Part shown: one piece after another, positions 42,800 through 52,116 of the stretch | Layout of the letters: each line of letters opens with the position of its first letter | Position numbering within the stretch: the stretch's first letter is position 1 | Source of the DNA: Pseudomonas graminis | GTDB taxonomy: Bacteria; Pseudomonadota; Gammaproteobacteria; Pseudomonadales; Pseudomonadaceae | DNA length: 64,000 nucleotides | Direction: 5' to 3' | Assembly (NCBI RefSeq): GCF_001705435.1 | Contig: NZ_MDEN01000065.1 | Location: 1 to 64,000 of the forward strand | Translations under genes and position numbers: made by a program | Notes under the pieces: model-generated | Told to the model about the DNA's origin: nothing | The model's database searches: none | What the model saw: the letters and a program-made list of their open reading frames with translations, nothing else

Positions 42800-43495
42800 T
42801 CAAGCCACATCCACGAGGACGATTTCGCTGTCTTCGAGGGCCGTCACCCGCAACACACGCTCATCCTCAACCGCCACACCATCTCGCGCTTCGGCACGGA
42901 GACCATTGACCTCAATAATACCCGTCGCAGGCACCAGATACGCCCGGCGGCCAGCATCCAGCACATACTCAGCCGACTCCCCGGCCTTCAAATTCGCCGC
43001 CACCAACCGGGCATTGGCCCGAATCCGCAGCTCGATATCATCATCCGCCTTGCCGCTCGCCAGCGTTACAAAACCTTCGCGATCGCCTTTCGGGAATGGC
43101 TTGGCGCCCCAGGACGGCGGAGCACCGACCTCGTCCGGCATGATCCAGATCTGGAAAATCCGCGTCTCCTTCGACTCCAGATTGTATTCACTGTGCGCCA
43201 CACCCGTGCCAGCACTCATCACCTGCACATCACCCGCCTCGGTACGGCCACGGTTGCCCAGGCTGTCCTCGTGAGTAATGGCGCCCTCACGCACATACGT
43301 GATGATCTCCATGTCTCGGTGCGGGTGACGCGGGAAGCCCGTCCCGGCTTCGATCACATCATCGTTCCACACCCGCAGCTGGCCCCAGTTCATGCGGCTC
43401 TCGTCGTAGTAACTGGCGAACGAAAAATGGTGATGGGCGTTCAGCCAGCCGTGGTCGGCGCCGCCAAGGGATTTGAAAGGTCGAAGTTGCAGCAT
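42800..43495 (-). CDS. Pirin-family protein (YhaK-like bicupin)
   Basis: Cytoplasmic bicupin of 231 aa. It starts MLQLRPFKSLGGADHGWLNAHHHFSF. The N-terminal cupin carries the metal-binding set: two His in GFPRHPHRDMEIITYV and His/Glu in GTGVAHSEYN. The second cupin (about residues 140-231) has no clear metal set. Members include redox-sensitive YhaK and quercetin 2,3-dioxygenases; the natural substrate is uncertain. I chose ATG at 43495 after GGAGG (8 nt); the longer frame to 43570 adds non-homologous residues. Confidence 0.88.
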   Translation of the reverse strand: MLQLRPFKSLGGADHGWLNAHHHFSFASYYDESRMNWGQLRVWNDDVIEAGTGFPRHPHRDMEIITYVREGAITHEDSLGNRGRTEAGDVQVMSAGTGVAHSEYNLESKETRIFQIWIMPDEVGAPPSWGAKPFPKGDREGFVTLASGKADDDIELRIRANARLVAANLKAGESAEYVLDAGRRAYLVPATGIIEVNGLRAEARDGVAVEDERVLRVTALEDSEIVLVDVA

Positions 43496-43771
43496 GATCA
43501 CTTCCTCCGTAGCAGGGCCGGGCCTGTGGCAGGGCGCCGCTGGTGATGACTTGTCAGTCGATGGGGACATGATCTATCAGCTAATTATCGATAAAAAGCG
43601 TAAGCCCTGCATGAATGCAATCGGTTAATTAGATATTTAGCCGTTCTTGCACGCTATAAACCCGTTGCCCTTTATCGGCTAACTCCCTGACGGCAAAGCA
43701 TTTCACTGGTTCTGAAAGACGAATGGGGCGACCATAGGCGCCCTGTCGATAACCCGATACCCGGAGCCCGC

Positions 43772-46309
43772 GTGCCGCACGATTTTTCCGCCGAGCTACC
43801 CAACGAGCCCAACTCACTGCCGCCTGACCTCAACACCCCCGAACGCCTGCCGTTCTTCAAACGGCTCATGGCCCGCATGATGGGCGGCGGTCTGTCGCGC
43901 ATGCAGGCGCAGCACGTGCCGTCGTGGCACCAGGGCCACGCCGATGGCTACCTCAACGGCCATGCCGAGGGCATGAACGAGGGTTACGCCGAGGGGCATC
44001 TGGATGGCATCGAAGAAGGCCGGCAGGTGCTGGTGATTCGCGACACCCGGCCCCTTGAGCACCGCGGTCCGCGGGTTGACGATCACCTGTTCGACGACTG
44101 GCGCCTGCCACTGACCAACGAGTTGAAAAAGCGCATCAAGGCTGACGTCGCCGAGAAGCTGCCCGCTCACGCGCAACCGACCGCCGCCCAGTGGAAGATG
44201 ATTTTCAGCGACACGCCGTCGACCTACGTGATTGCCGGTGCCGGGGCAGGCAAATCGACCTCGCTGGTGTTGCGCGTGCTGCTGCTCAATCACTACCTGG
44301 GCTTCGAGCTGGACGCCATGACCGTGGTCACCTTCACCCGCGAGTCGCGCAAGGATTTCATCCACAAACTCATCGAGATCATGGCGCTGTGGGGCCATGA
44401 CCTGACCCTGCGTCAGGCCCGCGAGGTGGTGCGCACGTTCCATTCGCGCATCCTGCCGCTGGTGCGCAGCCTGCCGGGTTTCGAGCAGTTGCAGGCCTTC
44501 GAGAACCTCAGCAGCCAGTCCGGCCAGCTCTTCGACGACAGCGCCGACAGCAACCCATTCGACCTGCGTATTAATGACGCCCAGCGCCAGCAGTTGAACC
44601 TGTGTTACCGCGATCTGTACGCCGCCAATTCACGCTTTCGTGACGTCATGGCGCCCCTGTACCGGCAGTCCCTGCAACTCAAGGAGCTGGACCGCGATCA
44701 CCCGGACGTGCAGAAGCGCATCACCGTGATGGGCCTGTCGTCCAAGCGCGACGAGGAACTGTGCGACGTCATTGAAGACCTGTGGATTCGCGCTGGCGCC
44801 TGGCCGATCCAGGGCGTCGAGCCGATGCGCCAGACCGTCGAAGTCAGCGGCCTGACCTTCCACGTCCACGGGTATGCCGCCGAGCTGGATGCCTGGATCG
44901 TCCTTGGCTTCGACCCCAGCGAAGATCAGCACCTGCGCCGCCCGGACGCCAAGCTGCCGGTGTGGGCCGAGTGGGTGATCAAGCGCACGCTGTTTCAGGC
45001 GTTTTGCCGCAAGCCGGTCATCTGGCTGGAAAACTACCAGGCCTCGCGGGGCATGATGCAGTCGTTGTCCGGCGCGGCCGTGGCGGGGCCGGGCTTCGAT
45101 TACAAGGTCAAAGGCGAGCTGAGCGCGGCGCCGCTGCTGGACTGTTTTGTCGCCGCTGCCAGCTTCATCGAGAACCTCGGGCTGGACGTGCCGGACGCCG
45201 TGGCGCAGATGAGCTTCTCGGATCAGGACCCCGACCGGTTTTTCTTCGAGGCGCTCAGCCTGTTCTGGAAGGCCTTCGAGAATCACCTGCTGGATCAATC
45301 GCCGCCGGTAATGACCTACAACCGGATGTTCTCGCTGTTCGGTGAAAACTCGCCCGAAAACCTCAAGCTGGTCAGCGACGCGGGGCTGCGACCGCTGTCG
45401 CATTTGATGATCGATGAGTTCCAGGACGTCTCGCCGCAGATCGTCTCGTGGATCCGCGCCAGCCTGCGCGAGATCCGCAGTCGTGGCCCGGCGCTGCATG
45501 TCGGGCGTGGCGCCCAGCGTTCATCGCTGCTGTGCGTGGGCGATGACTGGCAATCGATCTACGGCTGGCGCGGCAGTTCGCCGAAATTCTTCATGGAGTT
45601 TGCCAAGGAGTTTTCCTCGCCGGCGACCACCAAGGTCATGCTCAGCGACAACTTTCGCAGCCACCAGCACATCATCGACGCCGCCGAACACATCGTACGC
45701 GCCGCACCGGCCATCAGCGGCAAGAAGGCCCGCGCCAGCGGCGCCGAGCAGGCGCTGCTGCCGGTGACCGTACTGGACCGCGACGATGACCGGCTGCTCG
45801 CCAGCCTGACGGAACATTACAATGCCGGCGACTCGGTGCTGCTGCTGTACCGCAAAGGCAGTGAACGCAGCCGCTTGCCGGAAGCCTTGCAGGCCCTCGC
45901 CGATGCCGATTACCGGTTGCCGCCCCAGGAACGTCGCCTCAAGCAACTGACCTACCACAGCGCCAAGGGCCTGCAGGCCGACGCCGTGTTTCTGCTCGGC
46001 GATTGTCAGCATCTGACGCAGTCGCCGTACAAGAATCAGGTCTATCAGCTGGCGGGTCTGGGCCGGGAAGGGGATCTGGAAGCGTTCGACAACGCGCAGA
46101 AAGATGAAGTGTTGCGTCTGGCCTATGTCGCCATCACCCGCGCGGTTCGTCACTGCTACTGGTTTATCGACGCCGCAGGTAACGACGATGCAAACATCCC
46201 GCGCGCGTCGGCGAGGGTTGCAGGGGACAAGCCGTTTTTCGATGATCGCCGAGGCGCTGCTTCACTCAGCACGTCGTTGAGCACGTCACTCGGCACTTCA
46301 GTCGAATAG
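43772..46309 (+). CDS. UvrD/Rep-family helicase with N-terminal Gly/His repeat
   Basis: Superfamily 1 helicase of 845 aa. Motifs in order: Walker A AGAGAGKST (about residues 154-162), motif II MIDEFQDVSPQ (about 546), motif III CVGDDWQSIYGWRGSS, motif IV MLSDNFRSH, motif V TYHSAKGLQADAVFLLGD and motif VI LAYVAITRA. The segment 54-84 is a short repeat of the type GHADGYLNGHAEGMNEGYAE, unusual for this family. The C-terminus ends in ASLSTSLSTSLGTSVE, encoded by a small tandem repeat. GTG at 43772 follows GGAG. No nuclease domain is visible. Role in recombination or repair is inferred; it is not UvrD or Rep itself. Confidence 0.85.
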   Translation: MPHDFSAELPNEPNSLPPDLNTPERLPFFKRLMARMMGGGLSRMQAQHVPSWHQGHADGYLNGHAEGMNEGYAEGHLDGIEEGRQVLVIRDTRPLEHRGPRVDDHLFDDWRLPLTNELKKRIKADVAEKLPAHAQPTAAQWKMIFSDTPSTYVIAGAGAGKSTSLVLRVLLLNHYLGFELDAMTVVTFTRESRKDFIHKLIEIMALWGHDLTLRQAREVVRTFHSRILPLVRSLPGFEQLQAFENLSSQSGQLFDDSADSNPFDLRINDAQRQQLNLCYRDLYAANSRFRDVMAPLYRQSLQLKELDRDHPDVQKRITVMGLSSKRDEELCDVIEDLWIRAGAWPIQGVEPMRQTVEVSGLTFHVHGYAAELDAWIVLGFDPSEDQHLRRPDAKLPVWAEWVIKRTLFQAFCRKPVIWLENYQASRGMMQSLSGAAVAGPGFDYKVKGELSAAPLLDCFVAAASFIENLGLDVPDAVAQMSFSDQDPDRFFFEALSLFWKAFENHLLDQSPPVMTYNRMFSLFGENSPENLKLVSDAGLRPLSHLMIDEFQDVSPQIVSWIRASLREIRSRGPALHVGRGAQRSSLLCVGDDWQSIYGWRGSSPKFFMEFAKEFSSPATTKVMLSDNFRSHQHIIDAAEHIVRAAPAISGKKARASGAEQALLPVTVLDRDDDRLLASLTEHYNAGDSVLLLYRKGSERSRLPEALQALADADYRLPPQERRLKQLTYHSAKGLQADAVFLLGDCQHLTQSPYKNQVYQLAGLGREGDLEAFDNAQKDEVLRLAYVAITRAVRHCYWFIDAAGNDDANIPRASARVAGDKPFFDDRRGAASLSTSLSTSLGTSVE

Positions 46310-46327
46310 AGCATGACGCCGAGGCCT

Positions 46328-46591
46328 TCAGGCCCGATTGAGGTACACCGAGCGTCTCGGAATGAAGGTTTCGATCTCCAGTTCGATGGCCTCGATGATG
46401 CGCTCGACATCCGTCGCATTCATCACGGTGGCGCAGGGGATGGCGGCGATGGCGATCACCGTCTCGCCGCTGGCCCTGTCGAACAGGCGGGCCACCATAC
46501 TGCCGGGTGCATCCATGTTGGCTTCGAAGCCCACCGGATGAAAATGCCAGCGCATCAGCTGGCAGGCGTTCGGGAACGTGACTTTGTTCAT
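46328..46591 (-). CDS. DUF1652 protein
   Basis: Small cytoplasmic protein of 87 aa that starts MNKVTFPNACQLMRWHFHPV and continues SMVARLFDRASGETVIAI and DVERIIEAIELEIE. This is the pattern of DUF1652, a family I know only from Pseudomonas and relatives; no function is established. The ATG at 46591 follows AGGTGGG; the longer open frame to 46729 has no support. It converges on the helicase gene with 18 bp between. Confidence 0.85.
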   Translation of the reverse strand: MNKVTFPNACQLMRWHFHPVGFEANMDAPGSMVARLFDRASGETVIAIAAIPCATVMNATDVERIIEAIELEIETFIPRRSVYLNRA

Positions 46592-47000
46592 GGACCCACC
46601 TCGTTCAATCGAGCACTTCACAAGCTCCGCAGGGTAGGAAAACGGCAGGTCTGTCCAGGCTTCGGTAGCGATCGACACGTCGCTTGGCCAAGCCCGGCAC
46701 CCAGACCAAGGGTCAGGTAAAGGTAGCACCGCGTTTAGACCGTGTCGGTAAATAAATCCCGGCCGATGGGGAATTTCATCTTTAGTTGATCTTTGTCATG
46801 TGACGCTTATATCCAGGCGCATGTTTAAACAAAGGCTGAATCGTTATAGCTATCTAAAAGCTCTCGTACGAAGTTGGCGCGCATAAATATATCTCTTTAA
46901 ACGTTTAAAGCGTTCGCATGAAAGTTAAGGCGCTGCCGATAACAGGACGAGTGACAATAAAAAGACGCCATGCAGTATCAGCCTTCCAGAGAGATCATCC
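46592..47000. promoter_or_regulatory. AT-rich control region upstream of chemoreceptor 2
   Basis: The gap holds ggtaaataaatcccgg at about 46747, resembling half of the 47-bp element. A perfect 16-bp palindrome CTTTAAACGTTTAAAG lies at 46895-46910. An exact FliA-type -10 (GCCGATAA, 46935-46942) lies 58 bp before the chemoreceptor ATG; upstream GAAAGTTA is like the FliA -35 but only 7 bp away instead of about 11. Control by FliA is therefore likely but not certain. Confidence 0.45.
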
Positions 47001-48626
47001 ATGTCGATAAGAAACATGAACATTGCGCCTCGCGCATTCCTGGGATTCGCTTTCATTGCCGCGCTGGTCATTGGCTTGAGCGTTTTCTCGGTCCACCGGA
47101 TGGCGCAGATTCGCCAGGCCACCATTGACATGGAGTCCAACCAACTGCCGAGTATCGGCCATTTAACCGGGATGCTGGAGAACAGCCTGCGCTTGCGCAT
47201 CACCTCGTTTCGCACGCTGGTCAACCGGGAACCGGCGTCGCTGCGTGAAACCGATGCACGGATCGCTGAACTGATCGGTAAGTTGCAGGCTGCCAAAAAA
47301 GCCTACGCCGCATTGCCGGCCGAGGCGGATGAACTGGCGCTTTACAACCAGTTTGAAGCGACGCTGGCGACGTTCCTTGGCATTCAGGCCAACGTGCTGG
47401 ATTTGTCCCATCAAGACAAGGTTGATGACATGCGCGCGTTGATCAACACCCGCATGAAGGAAGCCACTGATCTCATGGGTGCGCAGATCAATCAGTTGAT
47501 CGCCATCAACACGAAGAGCGCCACGGAAGCGGGAGAGATTTCCAGACAGGAATATGAAAGCGCCAACCTGAGCATGATTGCGGTGTCAACGGTCGCCGTC
47601 CTGCTCACCATCCTGTTGGCGTGGGTGCTCACCCGAAGTATCGTCAACCCGATGAGCCGAGCGGTTCGTGCCGCAGAAGAAATTTCATCGGGCGATCTGA
47701 CCCGGTCCATCGAAGTCGACGGCAAGGACGAAGCGACCCTGCTGTTGCGCGCCCTGGCAACAATGCAGCGCAATCTGCGCCAGACCATCGAGCTGATTTC
47801 CGGCTCGTCCACGCAACTGGCCTCGGCGGCCGAGGAACTGAGCGCGGTGACAGAAGAGTCCTCGCGCGGTTTGCAACAGCAGAACAACGAGATCGAGCAG
47901 GCGGCAACGGCGGTCAACGAGATGACGGCCGCCGTCGAGGAGGTCGCGCGCAACGCGGTGTCGACGTCCGAAGCGTCACAGCAGTCCAACCAGACTGCGC
48001 GTCAGGGCCGTGAACGGGTCATCGAGACGGTTAGGTCGATTCAGGACATGGCCCAGCAGATTCAGGCCACTTCCGGGCTGGTCGAAGGCCTGGCTGCCCA
48101 GGGGCGTGACATCGGCAAGGTGCTGGACGTGATTCGCTCGATTGCCGAGCAGACCAACCTGCTGGCCCTCAACGCGGCCATCGAGGCCGCGCGTGCGGGG
48201 GAGGCGGGTCGCGGGTTTGCCGTGGTCGCCGACGAAGTCCGCGCGCTGGCCCACCGCACCGCGCAATCGACCACGGAAATCGAACAGATGGTCGCCGGCA
48301 TTCAGACCCGCACCGGCGACGCCGTGCAATCCATGTCGCGCAACACCGAGAGCACCCGCACCACGCTCAGCCTGGCCAGTTCGGCGGGTGATGCACTGGA
48401 GATGATCACCGAAGCCATCGCGCAGATAAACGAACGCAACCTGGTGATCGCCAGCGCATCGGAAGAACAGGCGCAGGTGTCGAGGGAAGTCGACCGCAAT
48501 CTGGTCAACATCCGCGACCTCGCCGCGCAGACGGCGGCCGGCGCGAACCAGACCAGCGCGGCCAGCCATGAACTGTCACGACTGGCGGTGGACCTGAAAG
48601 CAATGGTGGCGAAGTTTGTGGTCTAA
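47001..48626 (+). CDS. Methyl-accepting chemotaxis protein (4-helix-bundle sensor)
   Basis: Chemoreceptor of 541 aa. TM1 is at about residues 10-28 (AFLGFAFIAALVIGLSVFSV). The periplasmic four-helix-bundle sensor (about 30-190) follows, then TM2 (MIAVSTVAVLLTILLAWVL) and a HAMP domain. The cytoplasmic tip is intact (EQTNLLALNAAIEAARAGEAG, GFAVVADEVRALAHRTAQST). There is no CheR-binding pentapeptide. Ligand unknown. The short sensor resembles the 4HB_MCP class of receptors for small organic acids or amines. The presumed FliA promoter lies upstream. Confidence 0.93.
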   Translation: MSIRNMNIAPRAFLGFAFIAALVIGLSVFSVHRMAQIRQATIDMESNQLPSIGHLTGMLENSLRLRITSFRTLVNREPASLRETDARIAELIGKLQAAKKAYAALPAEADELALYNQFEATLATFLGIQANVLDLSHQDKVDDMRALINTRMKEATDLMGAQINQLIAINTKSATEAGEISRQEYESANLSMIAVSTVAVLLTILLAWVLTRSIVNPMSRAVRAAEEISSGDLTRSIEVDGKDEATLLLRALATMQRNLRQTIELISGSSTQLASAAEELSAVTEESSRGLQQQNNEIEQAATAVNEMTAAVEEVARNAVSTSEASQQSNQTARQGRERVIETVRSIQDMAQQIQATSGLVEGLAAQGRDIGKVLDVIRSIAEQTNLLALNAAIEAARAGEAGRGFAVVADEVRALAHRTAQSTTEIEQMVAGIQTRTGDAVQSMSRNTESTRTTLSLASSAGDALEMITEAIAQINERNLVIASASEEQAQVSREVDRNLVNIRDLAAQTAAGANQTSAASHELSRLAVDLKAMVAKFVV

Positions 48627-48674
48627 GCGGCTGATTTGGTGAGGGTCACAGGTCTCAAGGGCTGGTGGAATCGT

Positions 48675-48759
48675 GTGGGAGCGAGCTTGCTCGCGAATAG
48701 GGTCGCAGAGCCGCGTTTCTGCGCACGGGCTGAGTTCGCGAGCATTACCTGATCCCACC
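48675..48759. repeat. REP of the gagcgagcttgctcgc type, with decayed partner
   Basis: gtgggagcgagcttgctcgcg at 48675 is the common REP of this Pseudomonas group, different from the accggcttcagccgg type elsewhere in the window. A decayed inverted partner (ttcgcgagca...tcccacc) follows at about 48732-48759. Confidence 0.75.
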
Positions 48760-48768
48760 GGGTAGATG

Positions 48769-49749
48769 TCAGCCATGCCACGCAGCAGGAATGACCAGAT
48801 CCTTCGGTCGCTCGCCTGCCAGGGCCGCCAGCAGGTTGTCCACGGCACAGCGGGCCATGGCCTCGCGGGTCTCGTGGGTCGCCGAGCCCATGTGGGGGGT
48901 TGCCACCACGTTGTCCATCCTCAGTAGCGGCGAGTCCGGGCTCACGGGTTCCTGTTCAAAGACGTCCAGACCTGCCGCGCGGATCTGCCCGTTCTGCAGC
49001 GCAGCAATCAGCGCCGGCTCGTCCACCACTTTGCCCCGGGCGATGTTGATGAAGATCGTCTCCGGGCGCATCTGCGCAAATTGTTCCGTGCCAATCAGTC
49101 CCTCGGTTTCAGCGGTCAGCGGCACGGTCAGGCAGACAAAATCAGCTTCGCGCAACAGGTCCTCCAGACTGCGATAGCGGGCCTCAAAGCGCGCTTCCAC
49201 CGCCGGCTTCGGTGAGTGGCTGTGATAGATCACCGGCATCCCGAAACCGAAATGGCCCCGTTGCGCGACCGCTTCGCCAATCCGGCCCATGCCGATGATG
49301 CCCAGCGTCTTGCCGTGCACATCGGAACCAAAATGCTTCGGCCCGATGTTCTGCTTCCACTGGCCATCGCGAACCATATTCGCCAGCTCCACCACCCGAC
49401 GGGCCGTGGCCATGATCAGCGCGAAACCGGTGTCAGCGGTGGTTTCAGTCAGCACGTCCGGGGTGTTGGTGAGCAGAATACCGCGCCGGGTCAGGTACTC
49501 GATATCGTAGTTGTCGACGCCCACCGAGACGCTGGACACCGCCTTGAGCTTCGGCGCCAGGTCCAGCAGCTCGGCATCCAGCTTCACGCTCGCGCCGAGC
49601 AGGGCATCGGCGTGGGGCAGGGCGTCGCGCAGGCGGGCCAGGCCGTCGCTGGATTTCGGATCGTCGATCAGCGTGACCTCGGCCTGGGCTTGCAGGCGCT
49701 CCATCAAAGGCGCCGAGAGTTTTTTGTACAGCACAACATGGTGAGTCAT
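48769..49749 (-). CDS. kguD: 2-ketogluconate 6-phosphate reductase
   Basis: NAD(P)H-dependent D-2-hydroxyacid dehydrogenase of 326 aa, the last step of 2-ketogluconate use, giving 6-phosphogluconate. The nucleotide-binding motif is TLGIIGMGRIGEAVAQRG. The catalytic Arg is in INIARGKVVDE, Glu in LDVFEQEPV and His in ATPHMGSATHE. I choose ATG at 49749, following GGAG; a long open extension upstream runs into kguT and is artefactual. It is the distal gene of kguE-K-T-D, 14 bp after kguT. The gene name is from operon context; the family also includes glyoxylate/hydroxypyruvate reductases. Confidence 0.9.
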   Translation of the reverse strand: MTHHVVLYKKLSAPLMERLQAQAEVTLIDDPKSSDGLARLRDALPHADALLGASVKLDAELLDLAPKLKAVSSVSVGVDNYDIEYLTRRGILLTNTPDVLTETTADTGFALIMATARRVVELANMVRDGQWKQNIGPKHFGSDVHGKTLGIIGMGRIGEAVAQRGHFGFGMPVIYHSHSPKPAVEARFEARYRSLEDLLREADFVCLTVPLTAETEGLIGTEQFAQMRPETIFINIARGKVVDEPALIAALQNGQIRAAGLDVFEQEPVSPDSPLLRMDNVVATPHMGSATHETREAMARCAVDNLLAALAGERPKDLVIPAAWHG

Positions 49750-49763
49750 CGAAGGGCTCCGGA

Positions 49764-51080
49764 TCAGGAATGGGCAGGCGCGGGACCAACGCCAGGCTTG
49801 TCGCTCAGCGGGCGGGGCTTGCTGTCCGGCTTGAGCAGCAGCGTCAGCACCACCGACACCAGCAACGCGCCGCTCATGAACAGGTACGACGCGCTCAAGG
49901 TGCCGGTGACGCCGTTGAGGTAGCCGACGAGGTAGGAACCGGCGAAGGAACCCAGCGCGCCGAGGCTGTTGATCAAGGCCATGGCGCCGCCCGCGACGTT
50001 GGCCGGGAGGATTTCCGGGACGATGGCGAAGAACGGACCGTAGGGCGCGTACATGCAGGCACCGGCAATGACCAGCAGCGAGTACGACCACCAGAAATGC
50101 TCGGTGCCCAGCGCATACGAGCCGTAGAACGCAACGGCGGCCAGCAGCAGCGGCGGCCAGACAAACGCTTTGCGCTTCTGGGTTTTATCCGATGCCCACG
50201 ACACCAGCACCATGCCGATCACCGCCGCCAGGTACGGCAGGGCCGAGAGCCAGCCGGCTTCGACCATGTCCATCTGCATGCCTTTCTTGATGATCGTCGG
50301 CAGCCACAGCACGAAGCCATAAACGCCGATGCTCCAGCAGAAATACTGCGCGGCCAGCAGCAGCACGCGTGGCGAGCGGAAGGCTTCGGCGTAGTTTTTC
50401 ACTGGCTTGATGCCGACCTGTTCGGCGTCGAGGCGCGCTTGCAGTTCGGTCTTTTCCTCAGCGGTCAGCCACTTGGCCTGGGCCGGACGCTCGTCCACCA
50501 GACGCCACCAGATAAACGCCCAGATCACCGCCGGCAGGCCTTCGACGATGAACATCCAGCGCCAGCTGAAGTGCGCCACCAGATAGCCGGACACCACCGA
50601 CATCCACAGCATCGTCACCGGGTTGCCGAGGATCAGCACGGTGTTGGCCCGCGAGCGTTCGGCCTTGGTGAACCAGTAGCAGAGGTAGACCAGCATCGCC
50701 GGCATGACGGCCGCTTCGACCACACCGAGCATGAAGCGGATGCCGATCAGCATGTAGGCGTTGGAGACGATGCCGGTCAGGGTGGCCAGGCCGCCCCACA
50801 GAATCAGGCTGACGAAGATGAGTTTCTTGACGCTTTTCTTCTGCGCATAGATGGCGCCGGGCACCTGGAAGAAGAAGTAACCGAGGAAGAACAACGCCCC
50901 CAGCAGGGACGACATGCCCGGGGTGATATTCAGGTCTTCGGCCATCCCCGAAGCAGCGGCAAAGCCATAGTTGGCGCGGTCCAGGTACGCCAGGCTGTAG
51001 GTGATGAAGACGATGGGCATGATCAATAGCCAGCGACGTTTGAGGCCGGCGTGTTTCACGGATTCGAGCAGCTTGTCCAT
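49764..51080 (-). CDS. kguT: 2-ketogluconate MFS transporter
   Basis: Inner-membrane proton symporter of 438 aa, anion:cation symporter branch of the major facilitator superfamily. About twelve helices are visible, starting LLIMPIVFITYSLAYLDRANYGF, with the family loop GVVEAAVMPAMLVYLCYWFTKAERSRAN. It imports 2-ketogluconate made in the periplasm. ATG at 51080 follows GGAG. The 70-bp gap upstream carries an AAAAACAA motif (51100-51107). Confidence 0.9.
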   Translation of the reverse strand: MDKLLESVKHAGLKRRWLLIMPIVFITYSLAYLDRANYGFAAASGMAEDLNITPGMSSLLGALFFLGYFFFQVPGAIYAQKKSVKKLIFVSLILWGGLATLTGIVSNAYMLIGIRFMLGVVEAAVMPAMLVYLCYWFTKAERSRANTVLILGNPVTMLWMSVVSGYLVAHFSWRWMFIVEGLPAVIWAFIWWRLVDERPAQAKWLTAEEKTELQARLDAEQVGIKPVKNYAEAFRSPRVLLLAAQYFCWSIGVYGFVLWLPTIIKKGMQMDMVEAGWLSALPYLAAVIGMVLVSWASDKTQKRKAFVWPPLLLAAVAFYGSYALGTEHFWWSYSLLVIAGACMYAPYGPFFAIVPEILPANVAGGAMALINSLGALGSFAGSYLVGYLNGVTGTLSASYLFMSGALLVSVVLTLLLKPDSKPRPLSDKPGVGPAPAHS

Positions 51081-51099
51081 TTCAGGCTCCCTGAGCATG

Positions 51100-51107
51100 T
51101 TGTTTTT
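51100..51107 (-). promoter_or_regulatory. Candidate CA motif in kguT leader
   Basis: On the minus strand AAAAACAA lies about 11 nt upstream of the kguT ribosome site. It fits AANAANAA. The distance is larger than in the tarD or kguE leaders, so support is weaker. Confidence 0.3.
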
Positions 51108-51150
51108 GTCGCAGCAGGTGATGGAGATTCGGTGTGTGTAAAGGCGAGGT

Positions 51151-52116
51151 TCAGGCGCTCTGTCGTCGCGTGCCTGCCGAGACGTTGGCCGCATCGAGGG
51201 CGGCGCGGCAGGGCAGGCCTTCCATGTCGCCACGGCTTTGCACGGCTTGGCTGCCGACCCAGTTGCCCCGGGCAGTGGCCTGTTCGAAGCCGAGGTTTTC
51301 CAGCAGCGCGCTGATCACGCCGACGGCAAAACCGTCGCCTGCGCCCACGGTGTCGACCACCTTTGGCACCGGCACGCCGGGCAGGAACGCCTCATTGAGT
51401 TGGGTTCGGTAATACGCACCCTTGGCGCCGAGTTTGATGATCACCGCCTCGACGCCCATGTCCAGGTAGAAACGGGCGATGTCCGCCGGGGTGTCGAAAC
51501 CGGTGAGCAATTCACCCTCGGCCAGCCCCGGCATGACCCAGTGGGCGTGGCTGGCAAGGTGGTTGACTTCGCGGATCATCGTCGCCTGGCTCGACCACAG
51601 CGAAGGCCGCAGATTGGGGTCGAACGACACGCTGCGGCCGGCCTCGCGCATTTGCGTCATCAGCACGTGGGAAAGCTCCCGACAGGTGTCGGACAGCGCC
51701 GCCGGGATGCCCGTGGCGTGCAGATGCCGGGCCTTGAGCAGCTCGGGGACGATGTCGTTGACTGACAGATGGCTGGCCGCCGAGCCGCGACGGAAGTACT
51801 CGACCACAGGGTCCGCGCCTTCCAGCTCCAGGGATTTGAACTGAAAGCCGGTGGGGTGCGCGGCGTCCACGGTGACGTGGCAGCAATCAACGCCTTCCTG
51901 TTGCAGGCTGTCGGTGACGAAGCGGCCCATGGAATCGTTGCCGACCCGGCTTAGCCACGCGACCTTGAAGCCCAGCCGGGACAGACCGATCGCCACGTTA
52001 CTGTCAGCGCCGGCGATGCGTTTCTCGAAGTGGCGAACCTGCGCCAGGTCACCGGTTTGCGCGGCCACCAGCATGGTCATGGTCTCACCGAACGAGAGAA
52101 TATCGATCTCAGACAT
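51151..52116 (-). CDS. kguK: 2-ketogluconate kinase
   Basis: PfkB-family sugar kinase of 321 aa that makes 2-keto-6-phosphogluconate in the cytoplasm. It starts MSEIDILSFGETMTMLVA. The substrate region is IAGADSNVAIGLSRLG. The ATP/anion-hole motif is VDTVGAGDGFAVGVISA, whose Asp is the catalytic base. It overlaps kguE by 8 nt, as expected for one operon. Confidence 0.92.
   Translation of the reverse strand: MSEIDILSFGETMTMLVAAQTGDLAQVRHFEKRIAGADSNVAIGLSRLGFKVAWLSRVGNDSMGRFVTDSLQQEGVDCCHVTVDAAHPTGFQFKSLELEGADPVVEYFRRGSAASHLSVNDIVPELLKARHLHATGIPAALSDTCRELSHVLMTQMREAGRSVSFDPNLRPSLWSSQATMIREVNHLASHAHWVMPGLAEGELLTGFDTPADIARFYLDMGVEAVIIKLGAKGAYYRTQLNEAFLPGVPVPKVVDTVGAGDGFAVGVISALLENLGFEQATARGNWVGSQAVQSRGDMEGLPCRAALDAANVSAGTRRQSA

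Noticed and set aside
46747..46765. Third copy of the 47-bp palindromic element
   Set aside because: Only about half of one arm (ggtaaataaatc) is present and no second arm can be matched, so it may be a decayed copy or chance.
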